From Mycolicibacterium confluentis (GTDB lineage: Bacteria > Actinomycetota > Actinomycetes > Mycobacteriales > Mycobacteriaceae), in assembly GCF_010729895.1 (NCBI RefSeq), contig NZ_AP022612.1, positions 496,001 to 560,000 on the forward strand: a stretch of DNA of 64,000 bases. The letters run 5' to 3'. Below, one piece after another: positions 39,596-47,504 of this stretch (its first letter is position 1; the number at the start of each line of letters is the position of its first letter). The notes beneath the pieces were generated by a model, which saw only the letters and a program-made list of their open reading frames with translations, was not told where the DNA came from and did no database searches. The position numbers were made by a program, and so were the translations under genes.

Positions 39596-42500
39596 TCATT
39601 CTGTGCCAGGCGGCTCAAGGGGGCGCAGGAGCATGAATTCGCCTTGCGCGTTCAGCTTCTCAAGGACCGCCTTTCGAGCCGTGAACGCGGTCCGGAAGGC
39701 ATCGGCGTCTCCGGCGGCGTCGGCCAGGATCAACTCGTTCAGGAGCACGCAGTTGTCCAGGGCGAGCAGTTCGGTCTGCTGCGCCACAGCCCGTAGACCG
39801 GCGGTGAGCATGGTGGCTTCGTCGATGTCCTCCTCGCGTCCACGGGCCGCGAGCACCTGCACAAGCGTGCTCGCGGTCAATCCCACGAAGGTGAAGTTGG
39901 CGTTCTCGAACTGCCGGCCGATCTCATCGCGGATGAGTTCGATTGCGCCGTCGAGATCCCCGTTTCGTGCGGTCGCGATGGCGAGATCGGCTTCGATCGG
40001 TCCCGCGGTGATGACGGCGGTCCGGTGTTTGGCGATGACGGCACGCGCCCGCTCCAACAGACGGACTGCCAGGCCACTCGCGGAGGGATCGAGTCGCAGG
40101 ACCATCAGGGCGTAGGCCCACAGTCCGCAGATGATGCCGAAGTTGTCACCGAACTGTTCTGCTTCGAGCAGAGCCTCCTCGGCGGCGTGAAGGGTGCTGC
40201 TTGTGGCCGACTCGACTCCGACGGCCACGAGTCCGCAGTTGAACGCCATCACCATCGCGTATGTCGCGGGATCCAGCGTCCGTGCCTGCTGCAGTCCGAC
40301 CTGCAGATCACGACGGCCCTGATCGGGGTCGTCGCCGGTGACCAGGTGGGTCAACCCGGCCACCGCATAGGCCCGCGCCGTCGCGCTGCTGACGAGGTCC
40401 CCCGCAACGGTGCGCAGGCGTGTGGCAGTCTGCTGCGTCGCGGGATAGTCACACGCCATGAACTGCGCCCACATGACGGTGAAGAGCAGGTCGACCTTCG
40501 CAGTGACATCGGTGGGGACGGTGTCGATCATCTCAAGGAGGTCCGCGGCGAGATTGACCGCTTCCATCGGCCTGCCGTAGTTGGTGCACAGTGCCGTCAT
40601 GCGACCGGCGATTCCGATCATCTGCGATCGGGTGTCGCCGGACTGCGCGGCCAACTCCCGCAACTCGCGGTAGTTCGACTCGGATTCCGGGTCACACCCC
40701 AGCATCCATTCGGTCCAGGCCAGCATGGCGCGCGGTGCCGTCTGCAGCATCTGGCGCAGGTCGACGTCGGCCGGCATCTGGTCGGCGAGGTCCCGTGCGT
40801 GGGTCCAGCTGGAACGCGCGGCGATGATGTCTCGCGACTGCAGCCATTCCGCGGCACGCATATGCCAGCCGTAGGCGCGCTCCAGATCGCCCGCCGCCTC
40901 GAGATGCGCGCCGATCAGCGCCGCGACTTCGTCGGGGTTGGTCTCGTTGGCTGCCTCGATGGCTTCTGCGACGCGGCGGTGCGCATGGGTTCGAACGTCG
41001 GTGAGCTGCGACTCGTAGGCGACCGTGCGCACCAGCGGATGTCGAAAGGCGTACCGCGCGTCCGGGACGAATTCGATCTGGTCGATCAGTTCGACCGACA
41101 CCAGTTCAGCCAGTTGCCCCTGGTCGACATGGGGTAACAGCGCGTTGAGCCAACGAAGTTCGAAACGTGAGCCGATGACGGCCGCGGCGTTGAGGATCGC
41201 CTTTCCCTCGGTGGACAACCTGTCGATGCGAGAGGCGAGCACCGCTTGAATCGTTGCCGGTACCGCGATTTCGTCGACGTGGCCTTCACCGCGATAACTT
41301 CCTCGGCTGCCGGTCAGCACGTTGCGGCCGACGAGGTCGCGGACGATCTCCTCGACGAAGAACGGGTTGCCGGACGCCGCAGCGGAGACCAGCTCGGCGA
41401 CACCGGCCAGCGACACGTCGCTTCCGATCAGACCGCGCGCGATTTCGAGTGTCATCGCCTCGTCGAGCGGTTCGAGTGTGACCGCGACCTCCGCGAGATC
41501 TCGGATCGTGCCCCGATACTCGGGTCGGTAGCTGACAACGAGCATCGACTCGGTGGCGGAGATGGTCGAGGCGAAGTCGGTCAGCGTCGCATCGCTGGCC
41601 GCATCGATCCAGTGCAGGTCTTCGAGGATGAAAAGTGTTCGCAGTGGCCGGAACTCGACGGCCTTGAGCATGGTTTCGACAAGCCACCGTCGCCTGGCAT
41701 CGAGATTGAGTCCGACGGCTGGGGAATCGCCGACGGCGATTCCGAGAAGCTCGAACAGGATGCCGACGCCCGCCGCGTCGTCGGCGATCGAGGCCGGCAG
41801 ACGGTGGAGGACCTGCGCGCGGGCGGCATCGTCGTCGAGGCGTGCGATGCCGAACATCGCTCGCAGCATCCGAGCTAAGGCCCACAACGGCACATCGGCG
41901 GTGTGGGCATCGCAGCGACCGATCACCACGTCGGCGCCCTGTTCTCCTGCGAACGCTGCGAACTCGCCGATGAGTCGACTCTTGCCCAGTCCGGGAGCGC
42001 CCATGATCTCGACCAGACAACCCTTTTCGGCTTCGAAGGCGCCCATCAGCTGGGCCAACTGGCCCGCGCGTCCCACCATCGGTCCTTCGTCGCGACCCAC
42101 GATCGGCCGCTCGGTGGAGACCGACAACAGTTGTCGGGCCGGTACCAACTCCGTCTCACCCTTGATCGCGACGTGTTGCACCGGACCCAGTTGTGCGGCT
42201 CCCTGTGCCAGGACTGCGGTCGATTCGGAGCACAGCACACCGTCTGCCGGGGCGGCCGACTCCATCCGCTGCGCCATTCCGACCGCCTGGCCGATGGCCG
42301 TGTAGCTTTCCGGGCCGGAACCGATTTCGCCTGCGACCACGGCGCCGGAGTTCAACCCGATGCGCAGTCGGAGGTCGACACCGTCGCGCTCGCGAACCTC
42401 GGCGGCGAGTTCCTTGGCGACGGTCTGGATCTGCAGGGCCGCAATACAGGCGCGCGTGGCGTGGTCTTCGAGCGCGATCGGCGCACCGAACAGCGCCATC

Positions 42501-42784
42501 AATCCGTCCCCGGTGAACTTGTCGACGGTGCCGCCGTAGCGCTGTACGACAGCGGCCGACCTGTTGAACAGGTTGTGCATCAGATACCGCAACTCTTCGG
42601 GGTCAAGGCGTGCCGCAAGTTGCATCGACCCCACGACGTCACAGAACAGCACGGTGACCTGCTTGTGCTCCCCGGCGGCCTCGGTGTGGCTCAAGCGCGC
42701 ACCGCAGTGCTCGCAGTACCGGGCCGTCGGCCGCAGGCCAGTCACGCCGCAGTTGCGACAGGTCAGCGTCTGTACGTCAGCCAT
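39596..42784 (-). CDS. Adenylate-cyclase-like/AAA ATPase/TPR regulator
   Basis: A 1062-aa multidomain protein. It has a zinc ribbon (CRNCGVTG, CEHCGARL), a class III cyclase domain at about 40-215 (TVLFCDVVGSM and DKFTGDGLMALFGAP both metal Asp, substrate Lys present), and a STAND-type ATPase from about 240 with Walker A VEIMGAPGLGKSRLIGEFA. Long TPR-like repeats follow to the C-terminus. In the cyclase site the purine Asp and the catalytic Asn are replaced (IGQAVGMAQRM). No LuxR helix-turn-helix is present at the C-terminus. The family is abundant in mycobacteria; ligand and output are unknown. Confidence 0.85.
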   Translation of the reverse strand: MADVQTLTCRNCGVTGLRPTARYCEHCGARLSHTEAAGEHKQVTVLFCDVVGSMQLAARLDPEELRYLMHNLFNRSAAVVQRYGGTVDKFTGDGLMALFGAPIALEDHATRACIAALQIQTVAKELAAEVRERDGVDLRLRIGLNSGAVVAGEIGSGPESYTAIGQAVGMAQRMESAAPADGVLCSESTAVLAQGAAQLGPVQHVAIKGETELVPARQLLSVSTERPIVGRDEGPMVGRAGQLAQLMGAFEAEKGCLVEIMGAPGLGKSRLIGEFAAFAGEQGADVVIGRCDAHTADVPLWALARMLRAMFGIARLDDDAARAQVLHRLPASIADDAAGVGILFELLGIAVGDSPAVGLNLDARRRWLVETMLKAVEFRPLRTLFILEDLHWIDAASDATLTDFASTISATESMLVVSYRPEYRGTIRDLAEVAVTLEPLDEAMTLEIARGLIGSDVSLAGVAELVSAAASGNPFFVEEIVRDLVGRNVLTGSRGSYRGEGHVDEIAVPATIQAVLASRIDRLSTEGKAILNAAAVIGSRFELRWLNALLPHVDQGQLAELVSVELIDQIEFVPDARYAFRHPLVRTVAYESQLTDVRTHAHRRVAEAIEAANETNPDEVAALIGAHLEAAGDLERAYGWHMRAAEWLQSRDIIAARSSWTHARDLADQMPADVDLRQMLQTAPRAMLAWTEWMLGCDPESESNYRELRELAAQSGDTRSQMIGIAGRMTALCTNYGRPMEAVNLAADLLEMIDTVPTDVTAKVDLLFTVMWAQFMACDYPATQQTATRLRTVAGDLVSSATARAYAVAGLTHLVTGDDPDQGRRDLQVGLQQARTLDPATYAMVMAFNCGLVAVGVESATSSTLHAAEEALLEAEQFGDNFGIICGLWAYALMVLRLDPSASGLAVRLLERARAVIAKHRTAVITAGPIEADLAIATARNGDLDGAIELIRDEIGRQFENANFTFVGLTASTLVQVLAARGREEDIDEATMLTAGLRAVAQQTELLALDNCVLLNELILADAAGDADAFRTAFTARKAVLEKLNAQGEFMLLRPLEPPGTE

Positions 42785-42858
42785 CGCTTCGAAGTGCCCC
42801 CTCAGGTATCACGATTATCGCTGCGTTGGGCCGAATGCGCGCTGGTTAAGCTGCCCGA

Positions 42859-43608
42859 ATGACTCGGCAGAAGATTCTGATCACCGGAGCCAGTTCCGGG
42901 CTCGGTGCGGGCATGGCGCGCGCGTTCGCGGCCAAGGGGCGTGACCTGGCGCTGTGCGCGCGGCGCACCGACCGTCTGGATGAACTGAAGGCGGAGCTCG
43001 AGGCCCGGCATCCCGGCATCACCGTGGCCGTCGCGGCCCTGGACGTCAACGACCACGAGGCCGTGCCCAAGGTCTTCGCCGAATTCTCGGAAAAGTTGGG
43101 CGGCATCGACCGCGTGATCGTCAACGCCGGAGTCGGCAAGGGTGCGGTGCTCGGTTCGGGCAAGCTGTGGGCCAACAAGGCCACCATCGAGACCAATCTG
43201 GTCGCCGCTCTGGTGCAGATCGAGACCGCGCTGGAGATGTTCCACAAGGCCGGGTCCGGGCACCTCGTGCTGATCTCGTCGGTGCTGGGCAACAAGGGTG
43301 TGCCGGGCGTCAAGGCCGCGTATGCCGCCAGCAAGGCCGGCGTCAGTTCGCTGGGGCAGTCGCTGCGCGCCGAGTACGCCAAGGGCCCGATCGCCGTCAC
43401 TGTGATCGAGCCCGGCTACATCGAATCGGAGATGACGGCCAAGTCGGCGTCGACGATGTTGATGGTGGACAACGAGACCGGCGTGCGGTCGATGGTCGCG
43501 GCGATCGAGCGCGAACGCGGAAGGGCAGTGGTGCCGGCCTGGCCGTGGACGGTGTTGGTTGCGCTGATGAAGGCCACGCCGGTGCGCTTCGGCAAGCTGT
43601 TCGCTTAG
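42859..43608 (+). CDS. Short-chain dehydrogenase/reductase
   Basis: A 249-aa SDR. The cofactor motif is ILITGASSGLGAGMARAFA, catalytic Ser is in VLISSVLGN and Tyr/Lys in YAASKAG. The C-terminal VVPAWPWTVLVALMKATP is hydrophobic and typical of the SDR7-type dehydrogenases next to pgi in mycobacteria. It corresponds by position to M. tuberculosis Rv0945. Substrate unknown. A TAAGCT element lies 6 nt before the ATG. A 26-bp hairpin follows at 43643-43710. Confidence 0.87.
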   Translation: MTRQKILITGASSGLGAGMARAFAAKGRDLALCARRTDRLDELKAELEARHPGITVAVAALDVNDHEAVPKVFAEFSEKLGGIDRVIVNAGVGKGAVLGSGKLWANKATIETNLVAALVQIETALEMFHKAGSGHLVLISSVLGNKGVPGVKAAYAASKAGVSSLGQSLRAEYAKGPIAVTVIEPGYIESEMTAKSASTMLMVDNETGVRSMVAAIERERGRAVVPAWPWTVLVALMKATPVRFGKLFA

Positions 43609-43642
43609 AAGCTGCTCCCGCTTGCTCCCGCTCCGCTTCTGT

Positions 43643-43710
43643 CGCGCCGAGGGCCGACTTGTTGACGGGTTTTCCCAGTAAGGGCCGTCAACAAGTCGGC
43701 CCTCGGCGCG
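43643..43710. terminator. Perfect 26-bp hairpin between SDR and pgi
   Basis: Left arm 43643-43668 and right arm 43685-43710 are perfect inverted repeats of 26 bp (outer CGCGCCGAGGGCC, inner GACTTGTTGACGG) with a 16-nt loop at 43669-43684. Both flanking genes end here, so a bidirectional terminator is likely. The arm length is unusual for a bacterial terminator. Confidence 0.7.
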
Positions 43711-43718
43711 TAAGACCT

Positions 43719-43940
43719 CAGCCCACCCGGCTCGGGCCTGTTCGGCCGGGCTGGTCTTCGCCTGGCGGCTCAGCCCACCCGGCTCGGGCCTGTTCGGCCG
43801 GGCTGGTCTTCGCCTGGCGGCTCAGCCCACCCGGCTCGGGCCTGATTCGGCCGGGCTGGTCTTCGCCTGGCGGCTCAGCCCACCCGGCTCATGCCTGATT
43901 CGGCCGGGCTGGTCTTCGCCTGGCGGCTCAGCCCACCCGG
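43719..43940. repeat. 52-53-bp tandem repeat array at the 3' end of pgi
   Basis: Four full copies (43719-43770, 43771-43822, 43823-43875, 43876-43928) and a 12-bp partial copy that contains the last codons and stop of pgi. Each unit starts CAGCCCACCCGGCT and contains a stem of CCCGGC/GCCGGG type. Copies 3 and 4 carry one extra base. The 319-bp gap between the SDR and pgi is filled by this array and the hairpin, with no gene. Confidence 0.85.
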
Positions 43941-45586
43941 CCGCGTTCCGCGCGGTAACGCCGCACCAGCGCATCCGTCGAACTGTCGGACTGCTGCGCG
44001 GGTGAGCCGTCGCCGGTGAGCACCGGCAGCAGTGCCTTGGCCTGGGTCTTACCCAGTTCCACACCCCACTGGTCGAACGAGTCGATACCCCAGATCACGC
44101 CCTCGGTGAACACCTGGTGCTCGTAGAGCGCGATCAACTGACCGACTACCGACGGCGTGAGCCGGGTGGCCAGGATCGACGTAGACGGCCGGTTGCCGGG
44201 CATCACCTTGTGCGGCACCACCTCGGCCGGAGTGCCTTCTGCGGCAATCTCTTTGGCGGTCTTGCCGAAGGCCAGCACCTGCGTCTGGGCGAAGAAGTTG
44301 CTCATCAGCAGGTCGTGCATGCTGCCGGTGCCGTCGGCGGTCGGCAGGTCATCGGTGGGCTGGGAGAACCCGATGAAGTCCGCGGGCACCAGGCGTGTCC
44401 CCTGGTGCAGCAGTTGGTAGAACGCGTGCTGGCCGTTGGTTCCCGGTTCGCCCCAGAAGATCTCGCCGGTGTCGGTGGACACGGCCGAACCGTCGGCGCG
44501 CACCGACTTGCCGTTGGACTCCATGGTCAGCTGCTGCAGATAGGCCGCGAACCGCGACAGGTCATTCGAGTAGGGCAGCACCGCACGGGATTGTGCGCAG
44601 AAGAAATTCGAGTACCACAGGCCGATCAGCCCCAGCAGCGCCGGCGCGTTCTCGGCCAGCGGCGCGGTCCGGAAGTGCTCGTCGACAAGATGGAACCCGG
44701 ACAGGAAGTCGGCGAACGCCTCCCGGCCGATCACCGCCATGACAGACAGGCCGATCGCCGAGTCCACCGAATACCGGCCACCGACCCAGTCCCAGAAGCC
44801 GAACATGTTGTCGGTGTTGATGCCGAACTCGTCGACCAGGCGCTTGTTGGTCGACACCGCCACGAAATGCTTGGCCACCGCGGCATCGCCGAGTGCGTCG
44901 GTCAGCCAGCGCCGCGCCGCGGTCGCGTTGGTCAGCGTCTCCAACGTCGAGAATGTCTTCGATGCGACGATGAAAAGCGTTGTGGCCGGGTCAAGTCCGT
45001 CGAGCGTGGCGACCAGATCGGCGGGGTCGACGTTGGACACGAACCGAGCCGAGATGCCGGCGTCGGCGTAGTGCCGCAACGCGTCGTACACCATCACCGG
45101 ACCCAGGTCGGAGCCGCCGATGCCGATGTTGACCACGCATCTGATCCGCTGTCCGGTGGCGCCGGTCCAGTCACCGTTGCGCAGACGGTCGGTGAAGTCG
45201 CCCATCGCGTCGAGCACCTCGTGGACGTCGGCGACGACGTTCTGGCCATCCACGGTCAACGACGCATCGCGGGGCAGGCGCAGCGCGGTGTGCAGCACCG
45301 CGCGGTCCTCGGAGGTGTTGATGTGCTCGCCCGCGAACATCGCGTCGCGGCGCTGCTCGAGGCCCGCGGCGCGAGCCAGGTCCACCAGCAGGCGCAGGGT
45401 TTCAGGTGTCACCCGATGCTTGCTGTAGTCGATGTAGAGGTCGCCGACGCTCAGCGTCAACTCCCGACCGCGGTCGGGATCCTCGTTGAAGAGGTCACGC
45501 AGATGTCGGTCACCGATCTGATCGTGGTGACGAGCCAGGGCGTTCCAGGCGGGGGACTCGGAGATCGGTGGATAGTCGGCGGCCAT
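43928..45586 (-). CDS. pgi: Glucose-6-phosphate isomerase
   Basis: A 552-aa enzyme. [30 protein letters not shown] and [15 protein letters not shown] are hallmark segments; the PGI signature [17 protein letters not shown] and [19 protein letters not shown] are present. It interconverts glucose-6-phosphate and fructose-6-phosphate. The start is ATG 45586 with TAGGTT 6 nt upstream (leaderless), divergent from the aldehyde dehydrogenase. The C-terminal codons lie inside the tandem-repeat unit. Confidence 0.97.
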   Translation of the reverse strand: MAADYPPISESPAWNALARHHDQIGDRHLRDLFNEDPDRGRELTLSVGDLYIDYSKHRVTPETLRLLVDLARAAGLEQRRDAMFAGEHINTSEDRAVLHTALRLPRDASLTVDGQNVVADVHEVLDAMGDFTDRLRNGDWTGATGQRIRCVVNIGIGGSDLGPVMVYDALRHYADAGISARFVSNVDPADLVATLDGLDPATTLFIVASKTFSTLETLTNATAARRWLTDALGDAAVAKHFVAVSTNKRLVDEFGINTDNMFGFWDWVGGRYSVDSAIGLSVMAVIGREAFADFLSGFHLVDEHFRTAPLAENAPALLGLIGLWYSNFFCAQSRAVLPYSNDLSRFAAYLQQLTMESNGKSVRADGSAVSTDTGEIFWGEPGTNGQHAFYQLLHQGTRLVPADFIGFSQPTDDLPTADGTGSMHDLLMSNFFAQTQVLAFGKTAKEIAAEGTPAEVVPHKVMPGNRPSTSILATRLTPSVVGQLIALYEHQVFTEGVIWGIDSFDQWGVELGKTQAKALLPVLTGDGSPAQQSDSSTDALVRRYRAERGRVG

Positions 45587-45613
45587 GGCTCAAACCTAGT
45601 GAATGATGGGGGG

Positions 45614-47062
45614 ATGGACATCGCAAAGCTGTTGTCGACGGTTCCGACGGGTCTCTGGATCGGCGGTGAGGAGCGTGCCGGGTCGTCGACCTTTGACGTG
45701 TTGAATCCGGCCACCGATGAGGTCATCACTCAGGTCGCCGATGCCACTGCCGCGGACGGCATCGCCGCTGTCGAGGCCGCGACCGCGGTTCAGGACGAGT
45801 GGGCGTCCACGCCGGCGCGTGAGCGTGGCGAGGTTCTGCGCTCGGTGTTCGAGACGATCACCGCACACACCGACGACATCGCCGCGCTGATGACCCTCGA
45901 GATGGGCAAGGTGATCGCCGAGAGCAAGGGCGAGGTCAAGTACGGCGCCGAGTTCTTCCGCTGGTTCGCCGAGGAGGCCGTCCGCATCGACGGCCGCTAC
46001 ACCCAGAGTCCCGCGGGCACCGGCCGGATCATCGTGACGAAGGCTCCGGTCGGACTCTGCTACGCGATCACGCCGTGGAATTTCCCGCTGGCCATGGGCA
46101 CCCGCAAGATCGGCCCGGCCGTCGCCGCGGGGTGCACGATGATCGTCAAGCCGGCGCAGGAGACGCCGCTGACGATGCTGCTGCTGGCCAAGCTCATGGA
46201 TGAGGCGGGCCTGCCCAAGGGCGTGCTCTCGGTGCTGCCGACGTCCAAGCCCGGCGACCTGACCACGGCCCTGATCGACGACGGCCGGTTGCGCAAGCTG
46301 ACGTTCACGGGTTCCACCGGAGTCGGCAAGGCACTGGTCAAGCAGTCCGCCGACAAGCTGCTGCGGACGTCGATGGAACTGGGCGGCAACGCGCCGTTCA
46401 TCGTGTTCGACGACGCCGACGTCGACGCCGCGGTCGAGGGCGCGCTGCTGGCCAAGATGCGCAACGGCGGCGAGGCCTGCACCGCGGCCAACCGGTTCCA
46501 CGTCGCCAACGCCGTCCGCGAGGAGTTCACCGACAAGCTGGTGAAGCGGATGAGCGAGTTCACGCTGGGCAATGGCCTCGATGAGGGGTCGACGCTGGGC
46601 CCGTTGGTCAACGCCAAGCAGGTCGCCACCGTCGCCGACCTGGTGTCCGACGCTGTGGCGCGCGGCGCGACCGTGGCCGTCGGCGGCGTCGCTCCTGGCG
46701 GGCCCGGAAACTTCTACCCGGCCACGGTGCTCACCGACGTCGCACCGGACTCACGCATCCTCAAGGAGGAGGTGTTCGGGCCGGTCGCTCCGGTGATCGG
46801 GTTCGACACCGAAGAGGAGGGCATCAAGGCCGCCAACGACACCGAGTACGGTCTGGCGTCCTACATCTTCACGCAGTCGCTGGACCGTGCACTGCGGGTC
46901 GCCGAGTCCATCGAGTCGGGCATGGTCGGGGTCAACCGCGGGGTGATCTCCGATCCGGCCGCGCCGTTCGGCGGGGTCAAGGAGTCGGGCTTCGGCCGCG
47001 AGGGTGGCACCGAGGGCATCGAGGAGTACCTCGACACCAAGTACATCGCCCTGACGAAGTAG
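45614..47062 (+). CDS. NAD(P)-dependent aldehyde dehydrogenase (succinate-semialdehyde type)
   Basis: A 482-aa enzyme. The catalytic Glu is in LLRTSMELGGNAPF and the Cys in GGEACTAANRF; the cofactor region is FTGSTGVGKALV. The N-terminal FDVLNPATDEVITQVADA and overall length fit the GabD/SSADH group. Substrate could be succinate semialdehyde or a related aldehyde. ATG 45614 has a GGGGGG Shine-Dalgarno directly upstream. A 30-bp hairpin (47068-47134) follows. Confidence 0.9.
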   Translation: MDIAKLLSTVPTGLWIGGEERAGSSTFDVLNPATDEVITQVADATAADGIAAVEAATAVQDEWASTPARERGEVLRSVFETITAHTDDIAALMTLEMGKVIAESKGEVKYGAEFFRWFAEEAVRIDGRYTQSPAGTGRIIVTKAPVGLCYAITPWNFPLAMGTRKIGPAVAAGCTMIVKPAQETPLTMLLLAKLMDEAGLPKGVLSVLPTSKPGDLTTALIDDGRLRKLTFTGSTGVGKALVKQSADKLLRTSMELGGNAPFIVFDDADVDAAVEGALLAKMRNGGEACTAANRFHVANAVREEFTDKLVKRMSEFTLGNGLDEGSTLGPLVNAKQVATVADLVSDAVARGATVAVGGVAPGGPGNFYPATVLTDVAPDSRILKEEVFGPVAPVIGFDTEEEGIKAANDTEYGLASYIFTQSLDRALRVAESIESGMVGVNRGVISDPAAPFGGVKESGFGREGGTEGIEEYLDTKYIALTK

Positions 47063-47067
47063 TTCTT

Positions 47068-47134
47068 GACGCCCAAACCGGCATGTGGGCGCGGAAAGTG
47101 CCCTTTTCCGCGTCCACATGCCGGTTTCGGCGTC
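47068..47134. terminator. 30-bp hairpin between aldehyde dehydrogenase and chorismate mutase
   Basis: Left arm 47068-47097 (GACGCCCAAACCGGCATGTG onward) and right arm 47105-47134 pair over 30 positions with two mismatches, and the loop is only 7 nt. It ends with a TTTCC-type run in both directions. The two neighbouring genes converge here, so it is probably a bidirectional terminator. Confidence 0.75.
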
Positions 47135-47172
47135 GGAGGGGCAGTCAGAGGGCGGGCGTCGAGCGAGTGGGC

Positions 47173-47433
47173 TCAGTGCCCGAGGCGACCGCGGCCCATC
47201 CGCAGCAGCAGCATCGCCAGGTCCTTGCCTTCCGGCCCCAGCTCGCTGTAGCGCTCGATGACCTTCATCTCGCGGCTGTGCACCAGTCGGGTGCCGCCCG
47301 ACGCCATTCGCGCCTTGCCGATCGTCTTCGAGACCTCCTGCCGGCGCTTCACCGCGGCCAGGATCTCGGCGTCCAGTCGGTCGATCTCCAGGCGCAACTG
47401 ATCGATGTCGGGGACCTGATCGGTTTCAGCCAC
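47173..47433 (-). CDS. AroQ-type chorismate mutase
   Basis: An 86-aa intracellular chorismate mutase matching M. tuberculosis Rv0948c in layout. IDQLRLEIDRLDAEILAAVK (first helix), RRQEVSKTIGKARMASGGTR and SREMKVIERYSELG carry the Arg/Lys/Glu active-site residues. GTG 47433 is chosen over a TTG at 47469. It converts chorismate to prephenate for Phe/Tyr synthesis; in M. tuberculosis this enzyme works when bound to DAHP synthase. The start gap to uvrD1 is 71 bp, divergent. Confidence 0.92.
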   Translation of the reverse strand: MAETDQVPDIDQLRLEIDRLDAEILAAVKRRQEVSKTIGKARMASGGTRLVHSREMKVIERYSELGPEGKDLAMLLLRMGRGRLGH

Positions 47434-47504
47434 TTTTCGAGTGTGCCACCAACCCTCGTGCCAGGACAAAAGTGTCTGCAGACGGCGGTAGGTTTACAGA
47501 CGAT

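Noticed and set aside
43719-43940. CRISPR array
   Set aside because: Units are contiguous with no unique spacers.
44117-47062. Very long open frame on the plus strand running through the pgi region into the aldehyde dehydrogenase
   Set aside because: The part before 45614 is antisense to pgi and results from GC-rich codon bias; the aldehyde dehydrogenase has its own ATG and Shine-Dalgarno.
47434-47504. SOS (LexA) box upstream of uvrD1
   Set aside because: Looked for a GAAC-N4-GTTC type motif in the gap and found none.
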